A stretch of DNA of 64,000 nt. Source: Tenacibaculum sp. Bg11-29 (lineage in GTDB: Bacteria > Bacteroidota > Bacteroidia > Flavobacteriales > Flavobacteriaceae). The translations under genes and the position numbers were made by a program. Below the pieces are notes generated by a model. That model was not told the origin of the DNA and did no database searches. It was given only the letters and a program-made list of their open reading frames with translations. Positions 24,335 through 33,350 of the stretch are shown in pieces. Position 1 is the stretch's first letter, and each line of letters opens with the position of its first letter. The stretch lies in contig NZ_PJBB01000003.1 of the NCBI RefSeq assembly GCF_002836595.1, positions 2,479,001 through 2,543,000 of the forward strand, in the 5' to 3' direction.

Positions 24335-24772
24335 ATGGGAGATATTTCTAAAGACATAAAATCTAAGTTTAAAAATAACAAGGTAAAAGCATTAATCAAT
24401 ATAAAGTACACTGCAAATTGGTTAAGTAGTAACGAAAATGATTTTTTTAAACCCTACGGAATATCTCCACAACAATTTAATATTTTAAGAATTCTAAGAG
24501 GTGCTGGAGAAGCTATAAAAGTTCAAGTTATTAAAGATAGAATGATAGAGCGAGCACCAAATGCAACTCGCCTAATGGATAAACTATGTGACAAAGAGTT
24601 TATAGAAAGAATTCGATGTGAACATGATAGAAGAGTTGTTTATATAAGTATATCAGAAAAAGGCTTGAGCTTATTGGCTACGATTGATAAATCATTAGAA
24701 CTAGATTTTTTAGAAAATTTAACTGAAAAAGAAGCTGGTCAATTAAGTGACTTATTAGATAAAATCAGGTAA
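24335..24772 (+). CDS. MarR family transcriptional regulator
   Basis: A 145-residue MarR protein. The winged helix spans roughly residues 40-110 (GISPQQFNILRILRGAG, then IERIRCEHDRRVVYISISEKG, the wing with the conserved DxR). Two cysteines (KLCDKEF and IRCEHD) flank the recognition helix and could act as redox switches, as in other MarR quinone or peroxide sensors (inferred). It lies four bases after the glutaredoxin-like gene. Three promoters nearby share an ATATTCC-wTGG motif, which makes it the likely local repressor of the DoxX, Grx-like and pirin units. Confidence 0.9.
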   Translation: MGDISKDIKSKFKNNKVKALINIKYTANWLSSNENDFFKPYGISPQQFNILRILRGAGEAIKVQVIKDRMIERAPNATRLMDKLCDKEFIERIRCEHDRRVVYISISEKGLSLLATIDKSLELDFLENLTEKEAGQLSDLLDKIR

Positions 24773-24818
24773 ATAGTTTCATGAAATTACTAAAAAAAAC
24801 AGAGAAAAATTTGTAAAA

Positions 24819-24840
24819 ATATATTCCTTGGAAAATATTT
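24819..24840 (+). promoter_or_regulatory. ATATTCC-type operator before pirin
   Basis: ATATTCCTTGGAAAATAT (24821-24838) shares the exact 12-mer ATATTCCTTGGA with the site at 24033 and lies 20 bases before the pirin start codon. No clean TAnnTTTG box is visible between the site and the gene. Confidence 0.5.
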
Positions 24841-24858
24841 TATTTAAAACTATTATCA

Positions 24859-25728
24859 ATGAAAAAACTAAAATCAATACAATATAAAGTAGGAAGTCCA
24901 TTAGTAAATATGGGACCAATAAAATTACGACAACCTTTACCTACTGAAGGTATCGAAAATGTAGATCCGTTTTTATTATTACATCATTATGGACCTTATG
25001 CAATTAGTCAATCTAATAATCCGTTTGATCTAGGACCACACCCACATAGAGGGTTTGAACCAATTACATTATTATTTAAAGGAGAGCAATTACACCGAGA
25101 TTCTTTAGGTAATGAAATGTTAGTAAAAGCAGGTGATGTACAATGGACAACAGCTGGTCGTGGAATTATACATGCTGAAGGACCATCAAAAGAATTTGTA
25201 GAAAAAGGAGGAGAATTAGAAGGTATTCAACTGTGGTTAAACCTACCAGCAGAAAAAAAAATGATGCCTGCAAACTATCAACACATAAAGAGTGAAGATA
25301 TTCCGTTAATTATAAATGAAGACAAAACAATTCAGCTTAAAATAATAGCAGGGAATCAAGCTAATGAAACGGGGTTAATTGAAACTCAAACTTCGGTAAA
25401 TGTATTTACAATGAAAACTGAAGTTAGGGGTGAAATGTTTATAGATATTTCGAAACATCATAGATCTTTAGTTTATTTATTAGAAGGTGAGGTTACTATA
25501 AACAATGAAGCTACATTAAAAAAAGGAGCAACACAAATGGTAACTTTTAACGAAGATGGTGAAACTATTCAAATAGAAGCAAAAAAAGAAAGTGTTTTAT
25601 TAATACTATCAGGAGAGCCAATTAAAGAAAAAATTGCACAATACGGCCCGTATGTTATGAACACGCAAACTGAAATTATGGAAGCAATGCGTGATTTTCA
25701 ACAAGGTAAAATGGGGTATTTATATTAG
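24859..25728 (+). CDS. Pirin family protein
   Basis: A 289-residue bicupin. The N-terminal metal-binding cupin contains PHPHRGFEPITLLFKGE and the later DVQWTTAGRGIIHAE, with the His/Glu ligands of pirins. The C-terminal cupin carries the characteristic GPYVMNTQTEIMEAMRDFQ ending. Pirins bind iron; some act as quercetin 2,3-dioxygenase and others as redox-linked regulators. It belongs with the neighbouring redox genes by shared operator motif. A bidirectional terminator follows. Confidence 0.93.
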   Translation: MKKLKSIQYKVGSPLVNMGPIKLRQPLPTEGIENVDPFLLLHHYGPYAISQSNNPFDLGPHPHRGFEPITLLFKGEQLHRDSLGNEMLVKAGDVQWTTAGRGIIHAEGPSKEFVEKGGELEGIQLWLNLPAEKKMMPANYQHIKSEDIPLIINEDKTIQLKIIAGNQANETGLIETQTSVNVFTMKTEVRGEMFIDISKHHRSLVYLLEGEVTINNEATLKKGATQMVTFNEDGETIQIEAKKESVLLILSGEPIKEKIAQYGPYVMNTQTEIMEAMRDFQQGKMGYLY

Positions 25729-25754
25729 TTTAGTTTATAGTTTTGATATTTTAT

Positions 25755-25784
25755 AAAACCTCTAAAATATTTTTAGAGGTTTTA
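25755..25784. terminator. Bidirectional terminator between pirin and lrp
   Basis: AAAACCTCTAAAA-tat-TTTTAGAGGTTTTA stem with T-rich flanks on both strands, between convergent genes. The stop codon of the minus-strand gene touches its right arm. Confidence 0.85.
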
Positions 25785-26246
25785 TTTTACAGTAATTTTA
25801 GTTTCATTTTTTAATTGTCGTATTACAAATGAGCTTTGAATATTTGAAATAATTTTAAGCTGAGACATTTTATGTAAAATAAAGTATTCATACTCTTTAA
25901 TATCTTTTACAATTACTTTTAATAGAAAGTCGTAACCACCAGCTATATATGAAACATCCATAATTTCATCTAAAGAGTTAATATATTTTTCAAATTCTTT
26001 AAACGCTGCATCTTGATGTTTCAATAAAGTAATTTGGCAATATACAATCAAACTTCGGTCTATTAATTCAGGATCAACAATGGCAACATATTTTTTAATA
26101 ATACCATTAGCTTCAATTTTTTTAATACGTTCATGTGTTGGAGTAATTGATAAATTTACTTTTTGAGAAAGTTGCTTTATTGATTGTTTTCCGTCTGTTT
26201 GAAGCTCATTTATTAGCTGCAAATCAATAATATCTAATTGTTGCAT
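25782..26246 (-). CDS. Lrp/AsnC family transcriptional regulator
   Basis: A 154-residue Lrp/AsnC protein. Residues 5-60 hold the helix-turn-helix (DLQLINELQTDGKQSIKQLS, VNLSITPTHERIKKIEANG). Residues 70-140 are the RAM/AsnC_trans_reg domain (VYCQITLLKHQDAA, SYIAGGYDFLLKVIVKD). These regulators bind amino acids as oligomers. It is divergent from histidine decarboxylase with 155 bases between, so control of hdc is likely (inferred). Confidence 0.92.
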   Translation of the reverse strand: MQQLDIIDLQLINELQTDGKQSIKQLSQKVNLSITPTHERIKKIEANGIIKKYVAIVDPELIDRSLIVYCQITLLKHQDAAFKEFEKYINSLDEIMDVSYIAGGYDFLLKVIVKDIKEYEYFILHKMSQLKIISNIQSSFVIRQLKNETKITVK

Positions 26247-26368
26247 AGTATATATTTCTGTTTCTGATTATTTAGAATAAAAGTAAAGTATATTTTTCTT
26301 TTATTTATGATTTTAAAAGCAAAATATTTCAAATTTTTGCTTTATATGAGTTTTATTTAATTGATTTT

Positions 26369-26376
26369 TATCTTTG
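26369..26376 (+). promoter_or_regulatory. -7 promoter box for hdc
   Basis: TATCTTTG matches TAnnTTTG and lies 26 bases before the start codon of histidine decarboxylase. No clear TTG box at the expected -33 distance was found, which would suit a regulated promoter. Confidence 0.5.
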
Positions 26377-26401
26377 TGTCGGAAAATAAACAACGTGATA
26401 T

Positions 26402-27517
26402 ATGAATAAAATAGATCAGATATATAATAGAATTAGTGAGAATACAAATACATTTTTAGGATATCCGTTGGCGAAAGATTTTTCTTATAAAGAGTTCGCT
26501 CCTTTTTTAGATTTATGTATTAATAATGTAGGTGATCCTGAGTCAGAATCAACATTAGCAATAGACACTAAAGAGCAAGAAAGAGAGTGTATTTCCTTTT
26601 TTGCAGACATACTTTCTTCTAATACGAAAGAAACATGGGGATATGTTACAAATGGAGGAACTGAAGGGAACTTGTATGGTTTATATCTTGCCAGGGAAAG
26701 TTACCCTAATGCAGTTGTTTATTATAGTGAATCAACACATTATAGTGTAAAGAAGAATTTACATTTATTAAATATAAATAATATTGTAGTTAGAAGTCAA
26801 GATAATGGTGAAATGGATTATGATGATTTAGAGCAAATATTAATGCTACGTAGAGATAAACCAGCTATTTTCTTTTTGAATATTGGTACTACTATGACTG
26901 AGGCTGTAGATAAGCTTGATGAGATTAAAAGAATAATTAAGAAGTACGCTATAAAAGATTATTATATACATTGTGATGCCGCATTTTTAGGAACTATAGC
27001 TCCATTTGTAACACCTAAACCAAAATTTGATTTTTCAGAGGGTGTAGATAGTATTGCAATATCTGGTCATAAATTTATAGGAGGGCCAATTCCTTGTGGA
27101 ATTGTAATGGTTAAGAGAAAACATAGAGATCGTATAGCTAACTCTGTATCTTATGTAGGTACTTTAGATACTACTATTACTGGATCACGTAATGGATTAA
27201 CACCTTTGTTTTTGTGGTCTTTTATAAAAAAACATGGAAAAGAAGGTTTAAAAAATAGAGTAAAAGAATCACAAGAATTGGCAGCGTATTTAGAAGTAGA
27301 ACTTAATAGAATAGGAGTAAAGGCATGGAGAAATAATGAAGCCTTAACTGTTGTATTAGAGAAACCTTCTAATAAAATATGTAAAAAGTATCAATTAGCT
27401 TCAGAAGAAAATATAGCACATATAATTTGTGTACCGGGTATAAAAAGAGAACAGTTAAATGTCTTTTTAGAAGACCTTAAAAAAGAAGTGGAAGAAAACT
27501 TAGTTGTCTTAGTTTAA
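26402..27517 (+). CDS. hdc: PLP-dependent histidine decarboxylase
   Basis: A 371-residue group II decarboxylase matching the Gram-negative PLP histidine decarboxylases in length (about 380). The N-terminus has GYPLAKDFSYKEFAPFL. The PLP motifs are TNGGTEGNLYGLYLAR, HCDAAFLGTIAPF (Asp to the pyridine nitrogen) and SGHKFIGGP with the Schiff-base Lys near residue 224. It converts histidine to histamine and CO2, a step used in acid stress, siderophore synthesis or putrefaction. No siderophore genes are adjacent, so an amino-acid or acid-stress role under the divergent Lrp is the simplest guess. Confidence 0.88.
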   Translation: MNKIDQIYNRISENTNTFLGYPLAKDFSYKEFAPFLDLCINNVGDPESESTLAIDTKEQERECISFFADILSSNTKETWGYVTNGGTEGNLYGLYLARESYPNAVVYYSESTHYSVKKNLHLLNINNIVVRSQDNGEMDYDDLEQILMLRRDKPAIFFLNIGTTMTEAVDKLDEIKRIIKKYAIKDYYIHCDAAFLGTIAPFVTPKPKFDFSEGVDSIAISGHKFIGGPIPCGIVMVKRKHRDRIANSVSYVGTLDTTITGSRNGLTPLFLWSFIKKHGKEGLKNRVKESQELAAYLEVELNRIGVKAWRNNEALTVVLEKPSNKICKKYQLASEENIAHIICVPGIKREQLNVFLEDLKKEVEENLVVLV

Positions 27518-27571
27518 AGTATTACCAAAATAATATTAGTATCTGTTAAGTAGATCTTTTTTTAAATTTAA

Positions 27572-27611
27572 AAAAACTCAAGTATTTTATTAAAAATACT
27601 TGAGTTTTTTG
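27572..27611 (+). terminator. Rho-independent terminator after hdc
   Basis: AAAAACTCAAGTATTTT and its complement form a long stem around a short A/T loop, flanked by A and T runs, 55 bases after the hdc stop. Confidence 0.85.
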
Positions 27612-27638
27612 TTTTCTAAAAAATTGTATATTGCAAAG

Positions 27639-27656
27639 TATTATGCATGCATAATA
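27639..27656. promoter_or_regulatory. Perfect 18-base palindrome before the dienoyl-CoA reductase-like gene
   Basis: TATTATGCATGCATAATA is perfectly self-complementary and ends 16 bases before the ATG at 27673. It is too short in stem energy and has no T tract to be a terminator, so it looks like a dimeric repressor site. Confidence 0.5.
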
Positions 27657-27663
27657 AATTTAA

Positions 27664-29697
<2,034 letters not shown>

Positions 29698-29718
29698 ATA
29701 AGAATTAATATATTTAAC

Positions 29719-29752
29719 AAAAAAAATCCTGTACGTTACAGGATTTTTTTTG
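29719..29752 (+). terminator. Rho-independent terminator
   Basis: AAAAAAATCCTGTA-cgt-TACAGGATTTTTTT, a strong stem with T tract, 22 bases after the stop of the preceding gene. Confidence 0.9.
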
Positions 29753-29800
29753 TTAAATAATTAAACACTATTTTTAGCAAACTAACTACTAGAAATCAAC

Positions 29801-30787
29801 ATGAAATCATTTACAATAAAAGAAATTAATTCACTAGTTAATGGGGAATTGATAGGGGATTGTTCTGAGAAAATTACTGCTCCAGAACAGATTGAAAAAG
29901 CAAGAAAAGGTGAAATTACTTTTATTGGAAATAAGAAATTTACACGTTTATGGGAAAAGTCTAATGCAAGTGCTGCTATTATAGATAATAAATTAGATAT
30001 TCAACCAGGAGAAAATAAAGCGTTTATAAAAGTTGCTAATGCAGACCTAGCTATGGCTACTTTATTAGAAGCCTTTCAGCCAGAAGCACCATATTTTGAA
30101 ATAGCTATTCACCCAACAGCAGTAATTGATAGTTCTGTTAAATTAGGTAAAAAATGTACAATAGGTGCAAATAGTTATATCGGTAAAAACGTAGTTATAG
30201 GAGATGGAGTAGTTATATACCCAAATGTTTCAATTTTTGATGATTCTATAATTGGAGATAATACCATTATTTGGTCTGGTACCGTAATAAGGGAACGAAG
30301 TGAAATAGGAAAAAACTGTATTTTTCATGCAAATGTGAGTATTGGTGCAGATGGGTTTGGGTATAGACCAAGTGAACAAGGATTAACAAAAATTCCACAT
30401 ATAGGAAATGTTGTAATAGGTAATCAAGTAGAAATAGGTGCTAATTCTTGTGTTGATAGAGGGAAATTTAGTTCTACTATTCTAGGAGACGGGTGTAAGA
30501 TTGATAACTTAGTTCAAATAGGACATAATTCTGTGCTAGGTAGGTTTTGTATTATGGCAGGAAATAGTGGATTAGCAGGTTCAGTTACTTTAGGAGATGG
30601 TGTTATTATCGGAGGGAGTGCTTCTATAAAAGATCATACAACTATTCATTCAGGAGCGAAAGTAGGTGCCGGATCAGGAGTTATTGCAGATGTGCCAGCA
30701 GGAAAGTCAGTTGTAGGTTACCCAGCAACCGATGCTCGTGAAATGATGAAACAATGGGTTACTTTGCGTAAGTTAGCTAGAAAATAA
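29801..30787 (+). CDS. lpxD: UDP-3-O-acylglucosamine N-acyltransferase
   Basis: A 328-residue LpxD, which transfers a 3-hydroxyacyl chain from ACP to the 2-amino group of UDP-3-O-acylglucosamine in lipid A synthesis. The N-terminal uridine-binding domain has KITAPEQIEKARKGEITFIG. The rest is a left-handed beta helix of hexapeptide repeats (VVIGDGVVIYPNVSIFD, IGHNSVLGRFCIMAGNSGLAG), with the catalytic His in the QIGHNS segment. It is monocistronic with terminators on both sides. Flavobacteria often keep a second LpxD fused or adjacent to LpxC elsewhere, so this may be one of two copies. Confidence 0.93.
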   Translation: MKSFTIKEINSLVNGELIGDCSEKITAPEQIEKARKGEITFIGNKKFTRLWEKSNASAAIIDNKLDIQPGENKAFIKVANADLAMATLLEAFQPEAPYFEIAIHPTAVIDSSVKLGKKCTIGANSYIGKNVVIGDGVVIYPNVSIFDDSIIGDNTIIWSGTVIRERSEIGKNCIFHANVSIGADGFGYRPSEQGLTKIPHIGNVVIGNQVEIGANSCVDRGKFSSTILGDGCKIDNLVQIGHNSVLGRFCIMAGNSGLAGSVTLGDGVIIGGSASIKDHTTIHSGAKVGAGSGVIADVPAGKSVVGYPATDAREMMKQWVTLRKLARK

Positions 30788-30805
30788 AAAGTAAATGTTA
30801 TATTT

Positions 30806-30833
30806 AAAACCTCACTTTTAGTGCGGTTTTTTT
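30806..30833 (+). terminator. Rho-independent terminator after lpxD
   Basis: AAACCtCACT-ttt-AGTGcGGTTT stem with one internal mismatch, followed by T residues. Confidence 0.75.
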
Positions 30834-30908
30834 ATGCAATTTTTTTAAATAGAAATTATAAAATAAATACGATATTTGTAGTTCACATTTTTTATAAAAA
30901 AGTAAATC

Positions 30909-31091
30909 ATGGCAATGAATAAAAACACGGTTCTAAGTTGGGCTACATTTATAATGATTTTAATTGGTCTTTTATTAATATGTTTAGGAGCTTTTAGATA
31001 TAATGAAGTAGCAGGTTATGGGTTTGCAGCAGTTGGACTAGGTTTTTTTGCGAATGCCTGGGTGTTTAATGCTTTAAAAGGACGAGTTTAA
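30909..31091 (+). CDS. CAL67264-type small membrane protein
   Basis: A 60-residue protein with two membrane segments (ATFIMILIGLLLICLGAF and GYGFAAVGLGFFANAWVFNA) joined by a short loop. The N-terminus MAMNKNTVLSWATFIMILIG matches my memory of the flavobacterial family named CAL67264 family membrane protein, whose role is unknown. The EttA gene starts 20 bases after its stop, so co-transcription is likely. Confidence 0.8.
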   Translation: MAMNKNTVLSWATFIMILIGLLLICLGAFRYNEVAGYGFAAVGLGFFANAWVFNALKGRV

Positions 31092-31111
31092 TTAATAAAA
31101 TATAAAATAAA

Positions 31112-32803
31112 ATGTCAGACGATAAGAAAGTCATTTTTTCAATGAATAAGGTCTCTAAGACCTTTCAAAGTACAAATAAGCAAGTTTTAAAAGATATTTA
31201 TTTAAGTTTCTTTTATGGAGCTAAAATTGGTATCCTTGGTCTTAATGGATCGGGTAAATCTACATTATTAAAAATTATTGCTGGAGTAGAAAAAAACTTT
31301 CAAGGAGATGTTACATTTTCTCCAGGTTATAAGGTTGGATACTTAGAGCAAGAACCAAAATTAGATGATACTAAAACGGTTATAGAAATCGTAAGAGAAG
31401 GTGTTGCTGAAACCGTAGCTATTTTAGAAGAGTACAATAAAATCAACGATATGTTTGGTTTAGAAGAAGTGTATTCTGATGCTGATAAGATGGATAAGTT
31501 AATGGCGCAACAAGCAGAGCTTCAAGATAAAATTGATGCTTCTAATGCTTGGGAACTTGATACTAAATTAGAAATTGCTATGGATGCATTGCGTACTCCA
31601 GATGGTGATACTCCAATTAAAAACTTATCAGGAGGGGAAAGAAGAAGAGTTGCTTTATGTAGATTGTTATTACAAGAACCAGAAATATTATTATTAGATG
31701 AACCTACCAATCACTTGGATGCAGAATCTGTACACTGGTTAGAGCATCATTTAGCACAATATAAAGGAACTGTAATTGCTGTAACGCACGATAGATATTT
31801 CTTAGATAACGTTGCAGGTTGGATTTTAGAATTAGACAGAGGTGAAGGAATTCCTTGGAAAGGGAATTATTCTTCTTGGTTAGATCAAAAATCTCAAAGA
31901 ATGGCGCAAGAAAGCAAAACAGCTTCTAAACGTCAGAAAACGTTAGAGCGAGAATTAGAATGGGTTCGTCAAGGAGCAAAAGGACGTCAAACAAAGCAAA
32001 AAGCACGTTTGAAGAACTATGATAAGTTGATGAGTCAAGATCAGAAACAAACAGATGAGAAATTAGAAATATACATTCCTAATGGACCTCGTTTAGGTAC
32101 CAATGTAATTGAAGCTAGTGGTGTTTCGAAAGCATTTGGAGAAAAATTATTATATGATAATTTAGAGTTTAATTTACCACAAGCAGGAATTGTTGGAATT
32201 ATTGGTCCCAATGGAGCAGGTAAAACAACTATTTTTAAAATGATTATGGGTGAGGAAACTCCTGATGGTGGAAGTTTTAAAGTAGGTGAAACTGCTAAAA
32301 TTGCCTATGTAGATCAAGCGCACTCTAATATTGATCAAGATAAATCTATTTGGGAAAATTTTTCTGAAGGGCAAGATTTAGTAATGATGGGAGGAAAGCA
32401 AGTAAATTCTCGTGCTTACTTAAGTCGTTTTAATTTTGGAGGAAGTGAGCAGAACAAAAAAGTTTCTACATTATCTGGTGGTGAGCGTAACCGATTGCAT
32501 TTAGCAATGACTTTAAAAGAAGAAGGAAATGTGCTATTATTAGATGAGCCTACGAATGATTTAGATGTAAATACACTAAGAGCATTAGAAGAAGGTTTAG
32601 AAAACTTTGCAGGTTGTGCGGTTGTTATTAGTCACGATAGATGGTTTTTAGATCGAATTTGTACACATATTTTAGCTTTTGAAGGAAATAGTGAAGTTTA
32701 TTTCTTTGAAGGAGGTTTCTCTGAATATGAAGAAAACAAGAAGAAACGTTTAGGTGGAGATTTAATGCCAAAACGAATTAAATACAGAAAGCTAATTAGA
32801 TAA
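31112..32803 (+). CDS. ettA: Energy-dependent translational throttle protein EttA
   Basis: A 563-residue soluble ABC-F protein. It has two ABC domains: Walker A GLNGSGKST and GPNGAGKTT, signatures LSGGERRRVALCRLLL and LSGGERNRLHLAMTL, Walker B/D-loop LLLDEPTNHLD and LLLDEPTNDLD. The linker (residues about 245-300, with QGAKGRQTKQKARLKNY) is the P-site tRNA interaction motif of EttA. EttA gates the first elongation step according to the ATP/ADP ratio. Length and the absence of membrane domains support EttA over other ABC-F members. Confidence 0.93.
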   Translation: MSDDKKVIFSMNKVSKTFQSTNKQVLKDIYLSFFYGAKIGILGLNGSGKSTLLKIIAGVEKNFQGDVTFSPGYKVGYLEQEPKLDDTKTVIEIVREGVAETVAILEEYNKINDMFGLEEVYSDADKMDKLMAQQAELQDKIDASNAWELDTKLEIAMDALRTPDGDTPIKNLSGGERRRVALCRLLLQEPEILLLDEPTNHLDAESVHWLEHHLAQYKGTVIAVTHDRYFLDNVAGWILELDRGEGIPWKGNYSSWLDQKSQRMAQESKTASKRQKTLERELEWVRQGAKGRQTKQKARLKNYDKLMSQDQKQTDEKLEIYIPNGPRLGTNVIEASGVSKAFGEKLLYDNLEFNLPQAGIVGIIGPNGAGKTTIFKMIMGEETPDGGSFKVGETAKIAYVDQAHSNIDQDKSIWENFSEGQDLVMMGGKQVNSRAYLSRFNFGGSEQNKKVSTLSGGERNRLHLAMTLKEEGNVLLLDEPTNDLDVNTLRALEEGLENFAGCAVVISHDRWFLDRICTHILAFEGNSEVYFFEGGFSEYEENKKKRLGGDLMPKRIKYRKLIR

Positions 32804-32833
32804 ATTAGTTACTACTTATTATTTTTATAAAAC

Positions 32834-32865
32834 AAAACTCGAAGCTAGCATACTTCGAGTTTTTC
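32834..32865 (+). terminator. Rho-independent terminator after ettA
   Basis: AAAACTCGAAG-ctagcata-CTTCGAGTTTTT stem with T tract, 31 bases after the stop codon. The remaining bases to 33100 contain no gene I can support. Confidence 0.85.
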
Positions 32866-33100
32866 TTTCTTTTTCATTTAACAATTTCCCCACCAATTTA
32901 AACTGTTTTGTAAATAGTTCATCATAGTTTGTAGTTTATGTTAAAGCTTTGTTAAATCCAATAATCGTGCCGAAATCTCAATTTTGTAGTTCTTTTTAAT
33001 TATTAGTATTTTTTTGTACTATTTGTGGGGGTATTTAAAAGAGGTTTTTTCATTTAATATGAAAAAACTTTTTTCTTATTTTGAGTTTTTAATATAGCAA

Positions 33101-33133
33101 CAAAAAAACTCCAAGAACTTAAGTTCTTGGAGC
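33101..33133 (-). terminator. Minus-strand terminator of the 56-aa peptide gene
   Basis: CTCCAAGAACTT and its complement form a perfect 12-base stem (33109-33132). On the minus strand it is followed by seven T residues, so it ends transcription coming from 33335. Confidence 0.85.
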
Positions 33134-33164
33134 TAAATTAAAGTTTATGATAATTGTCTTTTAA

Positions 33165-33335
33165 TTAAAAACCATTACCTGGTGCTTCGGGGCTAGATGC
33201 TTGTGCTTTTTGAGGGTTTAATACAAGGTAGGTACCAATAGCTGTTAAAGCAGCGTATTTACCATATTTCCCCATTTTTTTTAAAGCTTCGCCACGAGTT
33301 ATATTTGTGTCTTTAGATATATTTTGTTTTTTCAT
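33165..33335 (-). CDS. Short exported peptide, 56 aa
   Basis: The 56-residue reading begins MKKQNISKDTNITRGEALKK and contains a hydrophobic stretch (YAALTAIGTYLVLN) with an AQA-like cleavage site (QKAQA|SSPE). The mature tail would be only SSPEAPGNGF. It ends at a clean minus-strand terminator and lies 15 bases downstream of the giant M43 protease gene on the same strand, so the two probably share a transcript. From memory, short flavobacterial proteins with a similar pre-sequence and a PxxPGxGF tail exist, but I know no function. Confidence 0.7.
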   Translation of the reverse strand: MKKQNISKDTNITRGEALKKMGKYGKYAALTAIGTYLVLNPQKAQASSPEAPGNGF

Positions 33336-33350
33336 CTTAAAATTCTTTTC

